A stretch of DNA of 64,000 nt, taken from Devosia sp. Root635. GTDB taxonomy: Bacteria; Pseudomonadota; Alphaproteobacteria; Rhizobiales; Devosiaceae. How positions within the stretch are numbered: position 1 is the stretch's first letter; every line of letters starts with the position of its first letter. The stretch is taken from assembly GCF_001427605.1 (NCBI RefSeq), contig NZ_LMGZ01000022.1, positions 270,567-334,566 on the forward strand, written 5' to 3'. Positions 1 through 8,533 of the stretch are shown here, piece by piece. The notes beneath the pieces are model-generated. The model worked only from the letters and a program-made list of their open reading frames with translations, had not been told where the DNA came from and searched no databases. Made by a program: the position numbers and the translations under genes.

Positions 1-1
1 C

Positions 2-373
2 GATGGCAATGCCGGCTCATCGGTGCGCCTCGTCACCGAGAACTGGTTCGACCTGCTGGCCGAGCCGGCCCATGTCCACTACCTGCTCGACAAGCTCGAT
101 GGCCGCATCGGCCTGCTGGGCGATTTCGGCAATTGGGGCGGGGCCGCCAAATATGCCGACCTCAAGTCGATCTTCGGCCGGGCCGAACTGTGCCACGCCA
201 AGGCCAGCTTCATCGACGGCGAGCTCGACGAGGCCGACTATGGCGCCTGCGTCACCCTGGCCGAAGAGGCCGGCTACAAGGGCCCCTATACGCTGATCTT
301 CGACAGCGAAGTCCCCGGCGAATGGCATGGTCTGGCCACCGAGCGCGACTTCATCACATCGCGCGATGTCTGA
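2..373 (+). CDS. Sugar phosphate isomerase/epimerase-like protein, C-terminal part
   Basis: The gene enters from the left edge, so only about 123 C-terminal residues are visible. The segment reads through 'VRLVTENWFDLLAEPAHVHY', then 'GLLGDFGNWGG' and 'CHAKASF', ending in a Glu/Asp-rich helix and a TGA stop. This resembles the last strands of a TIM-barrel xylose isomerase-like (AP endonuclease 2 superfamily) sugar isomerase or epimerase, in which His, Glu and Asp residues at strand ends bind a metal. The substrate cannot be named from this fragment. An ATG lies at 5-10 in another frame and is not the start; the true start is outside the window. Confidence 0.65.
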   Translation, partial: DGNAGSSVRLVTENWFDLLAEPAHVHYLLDKLDGRIGLLGDFGNWGGAAKYADLKSIFGRAELCHAKASFIDGELDEADYGACVTLAEEAGYKGPYTLIFDSEVPGEWHGLATERDFITSRDV

Positions 374-419
374 CTCCGCTTAAGCCAGTTATTAAGGGAG
401 TGTCACGCAGAGTGCGCAA

Positions 420-2144
420 ATGCCCGCTCGTGTGTCGAAAACTGTCGCTCCGACCATCCTCCGCTTCGAGCGGATCGGCTCGATGCTGGCCAAGATCGTC
501 GACAATGCCGCAGTGGGCATGGTGGTGTCCGAAATGGACGGCCGGATGGTCTATGCCAACCGCGCCTTTGTCGAGCTGCTGGGGCACCGCGTCGACGACG
601 CCTCCAATGACAATATCCTCGAGCTGATCCACCCCGATGACAGCGCCGCCGCAAGGCAGCGCCTGAGCCGGCTGATGCGCGGCGAGTCCGGCGAGTATCG
701 CGGCGAGCATCGCTTCCGCCATGCCGATGGCGGACCGCTCTGGGTCATGGTCGCCGCCTCGGTGTTGCGCTCGGACACGACCGGCCAGCCGCTCTACCTC
801 ATCACCCAGATCACCAGCATCGAATTGCAGAAAAAGGCCGAAGAGGCTCTCGCCCATTCCGAGAGCCGCTGGAATTTCGCACTGGAAAGCGCGCGCCAGG
901 GCGTGTGGGATCACGATATCCGCACCGACACCATGTTTTACTCGCGCATGTGGCGCGTCATGCGCGGCATTCCGCCCGACGAGGATGTCGATGGTGACCA
1001 GGCCAAGTGGCTGGCCCGCATCCACCCTGACGACCTGCAATATATTCAGGACAATGTGGACCGCCAGGACAAGGGCGACAGTGGACTCGATGCGCTGGAA
1101 TATCGCGAGCGCACGCGCGACGGCAGCTACATCTGGATTCTCAGCCGCGGCAAGCCGGTGGAATGGGACGAGCATGGCAATGCCGTGCGCACCCTGGGCA
1201 CCGATACCGACATTACCCGTCTCAAGACCATCGAGCTTGAGCTGGCGGCCGAGAAGGAACGGCTGCGTATCACCCTCGATTCCATCGCCGACGGCATGAT
1301 CTCGACCGACGAGAATGGTCGCGTCGTATTCATGAATCCGGCTGCCGAACTGCTGACAGGCTATAGCTCGGCTGTGGCTGTCGGCCAGGAAGTCAGGGCC
1401 ATCTTCACCCTGCGCGATGGCATGACCGGCGAGGCGCAGGACTGCCCCGTCGCCATTTGCCTCGCCACCGACCGGCCGGCGCATCTCGACGATGACATGA
1501 TCCTGATCGGCAAGAGCGGCAGCGAGCGGGATATCCGCTGCACGGCCGCGCCGGTGCGCACGCCAACGGGCAAGCTCACCGGCGCCGTGCTGGTGTTCCA
1601 GGACGTGACGCAGAGCCGCGCCATGCAGCGCGAACTGGCCCATTCGGCTACCCATGACGACCTGACCGGCCTGCCCAACCGTGCCGCCTTCGAGCGGGCG
1701 CTGAACGGCGCCATCGGCTCGGCCCGCGATAGCGGCCGCCGTCATTGCCTGCTCTATATCGACCTCGACCGCTTCAAGCCGGTCAACGACAATGCCGGCC
1801 ACGCCGCCGGCGACGCCCTGCTCAAGCAGGTGGCCCAGACTATCAGAGGCTCCTGCCGCAGCCACGATGTGGCGGCGCGCATCGGCGGCGACGAATTTGC
1901 CGTGCTGCTCAACGACTGTCCGGCCGAAGTGGGCCAGCGCATCGCTGAAAAGGTGGTGCGCGCCATCGCTGCCCTCGCGTTCGGCTGGGCCGGCCGCACC
2001 TACCATATCGGCGCCAGCGTCGGCCTCACCATGGTCACCGGCGAACCAGCCTCCCCCCTGGGCTTCATGGGCGAGGCGGACGCGGCGTGCTACGCCGCCA
2101 AGGCCCGCGGGCGGGGGATAGCGGTGTCGTTCGGGGATATGTGA
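420..2144 (+). CDS. PAS-domain diguanylate cyclase (GGDEF protein)
   Basis: This predicted soluble sensor of 574 residues makes the second messenger c-di-GMP from two GTP. Three PAS-like segments lie at about 15-135, 145-275 and 285-400; the second contains the PAS_3-type 'IHPDDLQYIQDNVDRQ'. The GGDEF domain occupies about 405-574, with the active-site GGDEF at 489-493. An RxxD inhibitory-site motif (RSHD, 480-483) sits exactly five residues before it, so product inhibition is expected. There is no EAL domain, so this is a synthase and not a phosphodiesterase. No membrane segment or signal peptide is visible, so the stimulus is probably cytoplasmic, but the ligand is unknown. The chosen ATG has only a weak ribosome site; an internal ATG at 483 is possible. 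Confidence 0.88.
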   Translation: MPARVSKTVAPTILRFERIGSMLAKIVDNAAVGMVVSEMDGRMVYANRAFVELLGHRVDDASNDNILELIHPDDSAAARQRLSRLMRGESGEYRGEHRFRHADGGPLWVMVAASVLRSDTTGQPLYLITQITSIELQKKAEEALAHSESRWNFALESARQGVWDHDIRTDTMFYSRMWRVMRGIPPDEDVDGDQAKWLARIHPDDLQYIQDNVDRQDKGDSGLDALEYRERTRDGSYIWILSRGKPVEWDEHGNAVRTLGTDTDITRLKTIELELAAEKERLRITLDSIADGMISTDENGRVVFMNPAAELLTGYSSAVAVGQEVRAIFTLRDGMTGEAQDCPVAICLATDRPAHLDDDMILIGKSGSERDIRCTAAPVRTPTGKLTGAVLVFQDVTQSRAMQRELAHSATHDDLTGLPNRAAFERALNGAIGSARDSGRRHCLLYIDLDRFKPVNDNAGHAAGDALLKQVAQTIRGSCRSHDVAARIGGDEFAVLLNDCPAEVGQRIAEKVVRAIAALAFGWAGRTYHIGASVGLTMVTGEPASPLGFMGEADAACYAAKARGRGIAVSFGDM

Positions 2145-2182
2145 GGGTCACCTTCAAAACATCAGGCATGGGACGGCGCAAC

Positions 2183-2346
2183 ATCCCCACCCTCATTCCC
2201 TCCCCACCAAGGGGGAGGGAAGCCTAGTCGGCGGCTGTTGAAGCAACGGGTGACACTCGGAATGCGGTCATGCGCATCCGTAGCTGGCGTGCCCGCTCGA
2301 CGCTCATCACCCCCACCCTCAATCCCTCCCCACAAGGGGGAGGGAG
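2183..2346. repeat. Two family-A palindromic repeats (BIME-like)
   Basis: Two copies of a G/C-rich unit (a 'CCCCACCCTC' lead, then 'CCCTCCCC' and 'GGGGGAGGGA' arms) occur at 2183-2220 and 2308-2346, between the cyclase gene and the convergent reductase gene. The same unit recurs near 39.0, 41.1, 47.1 and 59.7 kb. They form strong hairpins and could end or stabilise the converging transcripts. No gene is seen in 2145-2373. Confidence 0.8.
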
Positions 2347-2373
2347 GCGCATAACGGCATTCAAGGACCTACG

Positions 2374-3753
2374 CTATTGCAGCGGTTTCAAATCCGCCAG
2401 CAGCGTCGGGATCAGTTCTGTCACCGTGGGGTGGATATGCACCGTGTGCATCATGGTCGTATAGGGCGTGCCTGCGGCCATGAGCTGCAGCAGCGAATGA
2501 ACCACCTCGTCGCCGCCAATGCCCAATATGGCCGCGCCGAGAACCTGTTTGCTCTGCGCATCGACCAGTACCTTCATCAGGCCCTGCGTTTCGCCCCGCT
2601 CCTTGGCGCGGCTGACCCTGGCCATCGGCATCACGCCCATCAGCGCCTTGCGGCCCGATTTGCGGACCTCGGCCTCGCTCATGCCGATACGGCCCAACGG
2701 CGGATCGATGAACAGGCCATAGACCGGGATCCGGCCCGCAATGGAGCGCTTGCCGCCATCGATGACATTGTCGGCGACGATCTCGAAATCATTATAGGAC
2801 GTGTGGGTGAAGGCGCCGCGGCCATTGATGTCACCCATGGCCCAGATGCCCTTGACGCCGGTACGCAGATGGTCGTCCACCGGAATATAGCCGCGCGCAT
2901 CGGTTTCGATACCGGCAGCGGCCAGGTTGAGGCCGGCAGTGTTGGGCGTGCGCCCCAGAGCCACCAGCATATGGGTGCCCTCGATCGAAGCCAGCCGGTC
3001 ACCGCATTTGAGCGACAGCAGCACGCCATGCCCGGCCTTGGCCACCGCCTCGACCGTGGTGCCGAACATGAAGGTGACGCCCTCGGCTTCGAGGATGGAT
3101 CGGATGGCGGCGGAAATATCGGCGTCCTCGCGCATGGCCGGGCGCGAACCGCGCTCGATCACCGTGACCTTGGAGCCGAAGCGTGCATACATCTGCGCGA
3201 ATTCGAGCCCGATATAGCTGGCGCCGACGATGATCAGGTGCCCCGGCAGCGTGTCGAGGTTCATCATCGACGTGTTGGTCAGGTAGGGCACGCTCTTGAT
3301 GCCGGGCCAGTTGGGCACGCTGGCCGTGGCGCCGGTATTGATGAAGATTTGCGGCGCGGTCAGCACCCGCTTGCCCACCTTGACCTCGGTGGGCGAAACA
3401 AAGCTGCCCTCGCCCTTGATATATTCGAGTGTCTTCAGGCCGCCGATCCACTCGGTGAGGCTCTTGACCGAGGCACCGACCACCTTGTCCTTGCGCGCCT
3501 TGACCGCCGCCATGTCCACCGTGACCGGCCCCTTGACCACCACGCCGAACTGGGCGGCGTGGCGGGCGGCCCAGGCCGCGCGGGCACTGGCCACCAGTGT
3601 CTTGGTGGGCGTGCAGCCGTCATTGACGCAGGTCCCACCCAGATGTTCGCGCTCGATCAGCGCCACCTTGCGTCCGGCCCCTGCCAGCCGCGCGGCCAGG
3701 AAGGGGCCGGACTGGCCTGCACCGATAACAATGGCATCGAATTGTTCCGACAT
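2374..3753 (-). CDS. FAD-dependent pyridine nucleotide-disulfide oxidoreductase
   Basis: This 459-residue flavoenzyme belongs to the class I disulfide reductases (dihydrolipoamide dehydrogenase/mercuric reductase type). An FAD Rossmann motif GxGxxG is at residues 11-16 and the redox-active pair is Cys42 and Cys47 in 'GGTCVNDGC'. A second, NAD(P)-binding Rossmann motif lies near 175 ('VGASYIGLEFAQ'). The C-terminal dimerisation domain ends with 'HIHPTVTEL', which supplies the usual catalytic His. It lacks the N-terminal metal-binding domain and C-terminal Cys pair of true MerA, so mercury reduction is not supported and the substrate is unknown. The ATG at 3753 is chosen because GGAGGGGG lies just upstream; a TTG at 3768 is less likely. 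Confidence 0.85.
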   Translation of the reverse strand: MSEQFDAIVIGAGQSGPFLAARLAGAGRKVALIEREHLGGTCVNDGCTPTKTLVASARAAWAARHAAQFGVVVKGPVTVDMAAVKARKDKVVGASVKSLTEWIGGLKTLEYIKGEGSFVSPTEVKVGKRVLTAPQIFINTGATASVPNWPGIKSVPYLTNTSMMNLDTLPGHLIIVGASYIGLEFAQMYARFGSKVTVIERGSRPAMREDADISAAIRSILEAEGVTFMFGTTVEAVAKAGHGVLLSLKCGDRLASIEGTHMLVALGRTPNTAGLNLAAAGIETDARGYIPVDDHLRTGVKGIWAMGDINGRGAFTHTSYNDFEIVADNVIDGGKRSIAGRIPVYGLFIDPPLGRIGMSEAEVRKSGRKALMGVMPMARVSRAKERGETQGLMKVLVDAQSKQVLGAAILGIGGDEVVHSLLQLMAAGTPYTTMMHTVHIHPTVTELIPTLLADLKPLQ

Positions 3754-3874
3754 GACCGCCCCCTCCAATCGGCGGCAAGTCTATGACTATGCAAGGCAAA
3801 ATGCCAGCGGGACGTTCGTCATTGCCCCGGAAACGGCATGCTGTGGACGTGGCACAATCGCACCCCACCCTTGA

Positions 3875-3903
3875 TGTCATCCCGGCCTTGAGCCGGGATG
3901 ACA
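3875..3903. repeat. Family-D palindrome (REP-like)
   Basis: The arms 'TGTCATCCCGGC' and 'GCCGGGATGACA' form a near-perfect stem around a five-base centre. Related 'CCGGCTTGxxCCGG' hairpins occur near 9.7, 35.2 and 57.9 kb. It matches the style of short dispersed REP elements common in alphaproteobacterial intergenic DNA. Confidence 0.7.
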
Positions 3904-4041
3904 CCGCGCATGAGGAAAGCGTGGTGCCCAAAAGCAAAACTTATCCCCCACCCCAAAACCGCGCGTATCACGAGGCGTTTGGGCGGGGTGCTACGGCTAA
4001 CCGCCAGGGTCTGCGATCGCGCCGTCCGAGCAAGTCCCGGC

Positions 4042-4101
4042 ATCCCGAGACGGCTTCCGTCTCACTACTAAATTTACCAGAGGCGAAGGCCGTCTCGGGA
4101 T
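4042..4101. repeat. Inverted repeat with 13-bp arms upstream of dapD
   Basis: The left arm 'ATCCCGAGACGGC' (from 4042) is matched exactly by the right arm 'GCCGTCTCGGGAT' (ending 4101), and pairing continues imperfectly inward through CTTCC/GGCGAAGG-like bases. An AT-rich loop (TACTAAATTTA) sits in the centre. It lies about 110 bases before dapD and may be a REP-type element or a leader hairpin. Confidence 0.6.
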
Positions 4102-4209
4102 CCGCTCGTCTATCGACAACCGCGTTGCAGGCGGCGTCTCCGTATGTCCGATTGACACCGCCTCCCTCCCGGCTATGGTCCGCTCCGCATCCCAGCCAGG
4201 AATTTCTTC

Positions 4210-5052
4210 ATGTCCCATACCGACCTCGCCAAGACCATCGATGACGCCTTCGAGGCGCGTGCCGAGATCAATTTCCACACCCAGGGTGCGGTGCGCGAGG
4301 CGGTCGGCGAGGCGCTGCGCCTGCTGGACAAGGGCGAATTGCGCGTGGCCGAGAAGGTGAACGGCGCCTGGCAGGTCAATCAGTGGCTCAAGAAGGCCGT
4401 GCTGCTGAGCTTCCGACTCAACGACAACAAGCTGGTCGAAGGCGCGCCGGGCGGTTCGCATTACTGGGACAAGGTGCCCACCAAGTTCGAGGGCTGGAGC
4501 GAGAATACCTTCCGCGAGGCCGGCTTCCGCGCCGTGCCGGGCGCCGTGGTGCGCAGCCCGGCCTTTATCGGCCGCAACGTCGTCCTGATGCCCAGCTTCG
4601 TCAATGTCGGCGCCTATGTCGACGAGGGCACCATGGTCGATACCTGGGTCACCGTCGGCTCCTGCGCGCAGATCGGCAGGAATGTCCATATTTCGGGCGG
4701 CGTCGGCATTGGCGGCGTGCTCGAACCGCTGCAGGCGGGCCCCGTCATCATCGAGGACAATTGCTTCATCGGCGCGCGCTCGGAAGTGGTCGAAGGCGTG
4801 GTGGTGGGCGAGGGCTCGGTCATTTCCATGGGCGTATTCATCGGCGCCTCGACCAAGATCGTCGATCGCAATACCGGGGAAATCCATATCGGCAAGGTGC
4901 CGCCCTATTCCGTCGTCGTCTCGGGCTCCCTGCCCGGCAAACCGCTGCCCAACGGCAATCCGGGACCGAACCTTTATTGCGCCGTCATTGTCAAGACGGT
5001 GGACGCCCAGACCCGCAGCAAGACCGGCATCAACGACCTGCTGCGCGATTAA
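4210..5052 (+). CDS. dapD: 2,3,4,5-tetrahydropyridine-2,6-dicarboxylate N-succinyltransferase
   Basis: DapD transfers succinyl from succinyl-CoA to tetrahydrodipicolinate in the succinylase route to meso-diaminopimelate and lysine, in the cytoplasm. The 280-residue product has the usual length: a helical N-terminal domain to about 100, then a left-handed beta-helix built from hexapeptide repeats ('[16 protein letters not shown]', '[14 protein letters not shown]') and a short C-terminal tail with 'SGSLPGK'. The ATG follows 'AGGAATTTCTT'. dapE, the desuccinylase of the same pathway, lies two genes downstream on the same strand, supporting an operon with a TM2 gene between them. Confidence 0.96.
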   Translation: MSHTDLAKTIDDAFEARAEINFHTQGAVREAVGEALRLLDKGELRVAEKVNGAWQVNQWLKKAVLLSFRLNDNKLVEGAPGGSHYWDKVPTKFEGWSENTFREAGFRAVPGAVVRSPAFIGRNVVLMPSFVNVGAYVDEGTMVDTWVTVGSCAQIGRNVHISGGVGIGGVLEPLQAGPVIIEDNCFIGARSEVVEGVVVGEGSVISMGVFIGASTKIVDRNTGEIHIGKVPPYSVVVSGSLPGKPLPNGNPGPNLYCAVIVKTVDAQTRSKTGINDLLRD

Positions 5053-5125
5053 GGCGGAAAGGTTGCAGTTGCTTAGCCGCAGGCTCCTCTCTATTGAATA
5101 GCAGGTCAAGATTTGGGGGCAGATA

Positions 5126-5488
5126 ATGAGCGACTACAGTTCCACAACCGCAAATGGCGTGAGCCGTGATGCGCAGGCAAGCATGCAATACGACGCCAAC
5201 AAGAAAAGTGGCGTCGTGGCCTATCTACTCTGGTTCTTTCTTGGTGGCTTCGGCGCACACCGCTTCTACCTGGGCTCCACTGGCCCAGCTATTGCCCAAT
5301 TGGTGATCACCCTTCTGTCGATCGTGTTGTCGATCGTTTTCGTCGGCATTTTTGGCTTTATCATTGTCGGCATCTGGGTGCTGGTAGACGCGTTCCTCAT
5401 TCCGGGCATGCTTCAGGACTATAATAGCCGCCTCGCGGCACATTTTTCGGGTGCTGCAACGTCCGGTCGCATCGTCCTGAAACACTGA
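5126..5488 (+). CDS. TM2 domain membrane protein
   Basis: This 120-residue protein has a polar N-terminus of about 30 residues, then a TM2 domain. A short helix starting 'GVVAYLLWFFLGGFGAHRFY' is followed by 'LGSTGPAIAQLVITLL' and a second hydrophobic pair ending 'IIVGIWVLVDAFLIP'. The G-x-H-RFYLG signature and the Trp-Val-x-Asp-x-Phe end are typical of the family, whose biochemical role is unknown. It sits between dapD and dapE with short gaps on both sides and a GGGGGCAG ribosome site. A link to cell-envelope precursor supply is only a guess from position. Confidence 0.82.
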   Translation: MSDYSSTTANGVSRDAQASMQYDANKKSGVVAYLLWFFLGGFGAHRFYLGSTGPAIAQLVITLLSIVLSIVFVGIFGFIIVGIWVLVDAFLIPGMLQDYNSRLAAHFSGAATSGRIVLKH

Positions 5489-5505
5489 GAATAAAGGCGG
5501 GAAGT

Positions 5506-6663
5506 TTGCCTGATATCGCGGACGATCCCGTCCATCTGCTCAAGCAGCTCATCGCCTGCCCTTCGGTGACGCCCGAGGCCGCTGGCGCTCTCGATGTTCT
5601 CGATCGCGCCCTGAGTGCGATCGGCTTCTCGGTCACCCGCCTGCGTTTCGAGGGTGACGGTTCCTATCCGGTGGACAATCTCTTCGCCGTCAGGGGCAAT
5701 AGCGGCCGCCGGCTGCTGTTCGCCGGCCATACCGACGTGGTGCCGCCGGGCGATCCGGCCAACTGGACCGGTGATCCGTTCACCCCGCGCGAGGCCGACG
5801 GCAAGCTCTATGGCCGCGGCGCCGCCGACATGAAGTCGGGCATCGCAGCCTTCGTCGCCGCCACTGCCGCCATTCCCGATGATGCCGGCACGATCATGCT
5901 CGCCATCACCAATGACGAGGAAGCCGACGCCATCAACGGCACCGACAAGCTGATGGAATGGGCCGAGGCGCAGCAGCACCATTTCGATTTCGCCATTGTC
6001 GGCGAACCCAGCTCGGCCTCCTTGCTGGGCGACAGTATCAAGATCGGTCGCCGCGGCTCGCTTTCGGGCACCATCACCGTCGCCGGCACTCAGGGCCATG
6101 TCGCCTATCCCGACAAGGCCAACAACCCGCTGCCGGCATTGGCGCGCATCGTGACAGCGCTGGATACAGTCATCGACAACGGCACTGCCCATTTCCCCGC
6201 GACCAATCTCGAAGTCACCTCGATCGATGTCGGCAATGCCATTTCCAACGTCATCCCGGCTGCCGGCACGATCAAGTTCAACATCCGCTACAATGACCTG
6301 TGGACACCCGACACGCTGGCTGACTGGGTGCGCGGGCGCGTCGCCGGCGTCGATGCCGCCGGTGCGACCGTGACCTTTGCCGTCGCCGGCATACCGTCGC
6401 GCTCGTTCCTGTCGCCGCTCAGCGGCGATGTCGATAGCCTGGCCGATACCATCGCCAGCGTCACCGGCCGCCGGCCCGAATTCTCCACCGGCGGCGGCAC
6501 GTCCGATGCCCGCTTCATCGCGCAATATGGCCCGGTGGTGGAATGCGGCCTTGTCGGCCCCTCCATGCACAAGGCGGACGAGCATATCGCCATCGCCGAT
6601 CTCATCGGGTTGACCGATATCTACCGCGCCTTCATGGTCCGCTTCTTTGGAGTGAGCATATGA
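5506..6663 (+). CDS. dapE: Succinyl-diaminopimelate desuccinylase
   Basis: DapE hydrolyses N-succinyl-L,L-diaminopimelate to succinate and L,L-diaminopimelate in lysine and peptidoglycan synthesis. This is an M20-family zinc amidohydrolase of 385 residues. Metal-ligand and catalytic motifs are visible: 'FAGHTDVVPPG' (His75), 'GRGAADMKSG' (about 105-115), 'NDEEADAINGTDK' (Glu pair near 140) and 'TGGGTSDARF' late in the protein. The best start is TTG at 5506, five bases after AAAGGCGG. Its stop overlaps the next start as ATGA, so the two are translationally coupled. Confidence 0.95.
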   Translation: MPDIADDPVHLLKQLIACPSVTPEAAGALDVLDRALSAIGFSVTRLRFEGDGSYPVDNLFAVRGNSGRRLLFAGHTDVVPPGDPANWTGDPFTPREADGKLYGRGAADMKSGIAAFVAATAAIPDDAGTIMLAITNDEEADAINGTDKLMEWAEAQQHHFDFAIVGEPSSASLLGDSIKIGRRGSLSGTITVAGTQGHVAYPDKANNPLPALARIVTALDTVIDNGTAHFPATNLEVTSIDVGNAISNVIPAAGTIKFNIRYNDLWTPDTLADWVRGRVAGVDAAGATVTFAVAGIPSRSFLSPLSGDVDSLADTIASVTGRRPEFSTGGGTSDARFIAQYGPVVECGLVGPSMHKADEHIAIADLIGLTDIYRAFMVRFFGVSI

Positions 6664-7205
6664 AGATCTGGGCCGCGCTGCGCAATGCCGTCATCGGCTG
6701 GACGATGCTGCTCGGCGGCAAGGCCGGCTGGCGCGAGCGCTTCACGCGTACGGCGCCGGGCCTGGCGACGGCCCTGGCGATCTTCGCCTTCGTCACCTTC
6801 CTCGCTGTCATCATCGTGGCTATCGGTACCGATATTCCGGGCCTGTTCGCCATCCTGGCGGGCATGTTCGCCCTGGCCTTGCCACTTGTCGCTATGGTGC
6901 TGGTGCTGCTGGGCACGCGCAATGTCGTGCGCGGCACTGAGCCGGTGCTTGACCTGGTGGTGCCCGCCACCTACGCGCTCATGGCTTTCATCGTCATCGA
7001 GGGGCTGCTGGCGAGCCTGATCGGCGGGCCGATCGTTATCCTGAGCTGGCTGGCATTGGGCTATCTGCTCTATCGGCTGGCGCGGGCGGCCACCGGCTGG
7101 CCCACCGCCATATCCATAGGCTTTGCAGTTTTGACCGTGCTGCTGCTTGTCGCCATGCGACAGGCGCTCTACATGCTGAGCAGCATTGCCGGTTCTCCCA
7201 CCTGA
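6660..7205 (+). CDS. Multi-spanning membrane protein of unknown function
   Basis: This 181-residue protein starts within the dapE stop (ATGA, 6660-6663). It has a short basic N-terminus ('GGKAGWRERFTRTAPG') and about five or six hydrophobic segments, including 'ALAIFAFVTFLAVIIVAIG' and 'IVILSWLALGYLLYRLA'. I do not recognise a named family. The tight coupling with dapE and the following, similarly hydrophobic gene suggests a membrane pair expressed with the lysine genes, but nothing shows an enzymatic role. Confidence 0.7.
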   Translation: MKIWAALRNAVIGWTMLLGGKAGWRERFTRTAPGLATALAIFAFVTFLAVIIVAIGTDIPGLFAILAGMFALALPLVAMVLVLLGTRNVVRGTEPVLDLVVPATYALMAFIVIEGLLASLIGGPIVILSWLALGYLLYRLARAATGWPTAISIGFAVLTVLLLVAMRQALYMLSSIAGSPT

Positions 7206-7221
7206 TTATCGAGACAAGCCC

Positions 7222-7782
7222 TTGGCCCAGCCGACCACGACCTTCCTCGATGAACTGATGGCTGCCGCACGCGGCTGCGTCGCGCTGCTTATCGGCAACC
7301 GGCAGGCGCCGTCCTATTTCGATTTCAGCCAGCGCGGGCTGATCGGCAGCCTCATCGCGACGATCATCGCCATCGGCCTGGCAGGCTTCGGGCCACGCCT
7401 TACCGGCATAGACCTGCCGCCGGGGGCAGCGACGCAGTCGATCATCGTCAATGGCGCCCTGTTCGTCGCCCAGGCCGCCACTGCTTTCGTCGCCCTGCGG
7501 CAGATGGGCCGGCAGGATGGCTTCATCCCCTATCTCGTCGCGTCCAACTGGGTGACGCTGGCCTCGGCATTGCTGCTGCTGCTTTCGACGCTGCTCGGCC
7601 CCGCCGGCATCGTCATCCTGGTGCTGGTGGTGATCCTGGCGCTGGCGACCTTCATCAATATCGGCCGCTTCATTGTCACACTGACGGCCTTGCAGATCGG
7701 CATCCTGTTCATTTCGCAGGCGGTCGGCGTGTTCCTGGCGCTGGCCGTGGTCGCGGTTATCCTCGGCCCACCGCCTGTCTAG
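7222..7782 (+). CDS. Membrane protein of unknown function
   Basis: This hydrophobic protein is about 186 residues from TTG at 7222, or 198 from TTG at 7186, which would overlap the previous gene. No ATG is available before codon 25 of the long form. After a short amphipathic start ('FLDELMAAARGCVALLIG') there are four or five membrane segments, the strongest being 'IVILVLVVILALATFINIG'. It has the same general build as the upstream gene and may be its paralogue. It ends convergently with truA, the stops overlapping by four bases. No family was recognised. Confidence 0.65.
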   Translation: MAQPTTTFLDELMAAARGCVALLIGNRQAPSYFDFSQRGLIGSLIATIIAIGLAGFGPRLTGIDLPPGAATQSIIVNGALFVAQAATAFVALRQMGRQDGFIPYLVASNWVTLASALLLLLSTLLGPAGIVILVLVVILALATFINIGRFIVTLTALQIGILFISQAVGVFLALAVVAVILGPPPV

Positions 7783-8522
7783 TAATCTACCCGGGTCAGG
7801 TAGAGCCCCGAAGATGGCGCCATGGCGCCGCAGCGACGGCGATCCCTGGCATCGAGCGCGGCGCGGAAATCGGCGGGCGACCATTTGCCTTCGCCGACCA
7901 TGCGAAGCGAGCCCACCATGGATCGCACCTGATGATGCAGGAAGCTGCGGGCACTGGCTGATATCACGATGTGGTCCAGCTCCCGCCGCGCCGAAAACTT
8001 ATCCAACGTCCGCAAAGGCGAGTTAGCCTGGCACTCCGATGAGCGGAACGTGGTGAAGTCATGAGTGCCCAGGATCAGGCCGGCCGCATGGTCCATCGCT
8101 TCGGCATCGAGGTTCTTGGGAATGTGCCACACATGGTTGCGCTCGATTACCGGCGGCGCACGCCGGTTGAGGATGCGGTACTCGTAGTGTCGCGCCGTGG
8201 CCGAGAAGCGGGCCTCGAAGCTGTCGCTGACCGCCTCGGCCTCGATGATCGCCACCGGATCGGGCCGCAGGTGATAGTTCAGCGCCTCGCGGATGCGGAA
8301 CGGATCCCACGTCTTGCTCAGCTCGAAATGGGCCACCTGTCCCAGCGCATGCACGCCCGCATCGGTGCGCCCCGCCGCCTGGGTGGTCACCGCCTCGCCC
8401 GACATGGCGTAGATTGCCTCTTCGAGCGCCTGCTGCACGCTCGGCCGCTCGGGCTGCCGCTGCCAGCCGGAAAACGGGGTTCCGTCATATTCGATGGTGA
8501 GCTTATACCTGTAGGCGGAAAT
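7779..8522 (-). CDS. truA: tRNA pseudouridine(38-40) synthase, start codon abnormal
   Basis: TruA isomerises uridines 38-40 in tRNA anticodon stems. The catalytic Asp motif 'GRTDAGVHALGQVAHFE' is intact, as is 'SFLHHQVRSMVGSL' near the end. The conserved N-terminal strand 'YKLTIEYDGTPFSGWQRQ' is encoded at about 8507-8454, but no ATG, GTG or TTG precedes it in frame before an upstream TGA. The only in-frame non-standard candidate is ATT at 8522-8520. A GTG at 8438 would start after the conserved motif and lose about 25 residues. The bases where the start should be belong to the leader of a small plus-strand gene. The enzyme assignment is firm; the start is not. Confidence 0.88.
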   Translation of the reverse strand: MSAYRYKLTIEYDGTPFSGWQRQPERPSVQQALEEAIYAMSGEAVTTQAAGRTDAGVHALGQVAHFELSKTWDPFRIREALNYHLRPDPVAIIEAEAVSDSFEARFSATARHYEYRILNRRAPPVIERNHVWHIPKNLDAEAMDHAAGLILGTHDFTTFRSSECQANSPLRTLDKFSARRELDHIVISASARSFLHHQVRSMVGSLRMVGEGKWSPADFRAALDARDRRRCGAMAPSSGLYLTRVDY

Positions 8523-8533
8523 AGGAGGAACCT

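Larger units (their letters stand above)
3754..4209. other. Non-coding divergent region between the reductase and dapD
   Basis: This 456-base stretch separates two divergent genes and should hold both promoters. It contains a family-D palindrome (3875-3903) and a long imperfect inverted repeat (4042-4101). I see no supportable gene in it. Confidence 0.6.

Noticed and set aside
354..2006. Long minus-strand open frame (about 550 codons) opposite the PAS/GGDEF gene
   Set aside because: Its product has no recognisable domain, while the plus strand carries a complete GGDEF protein. High-GC DNA often leaves antisense frames open.
2374..3753. Mercuric reductase (merA)
   Set aside because: The active-site Cys pair fits the wider class, but the N-terminal metal domain, C-terminal Cys pair and any mer neighbours are missing.
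2377..3786. Plus-strand open frame opposite the flavin disulfide reductase
   Set aside because: The minus strand encodes all motifs of the reductase; the plus frame is Arg/His-rich and domainless.
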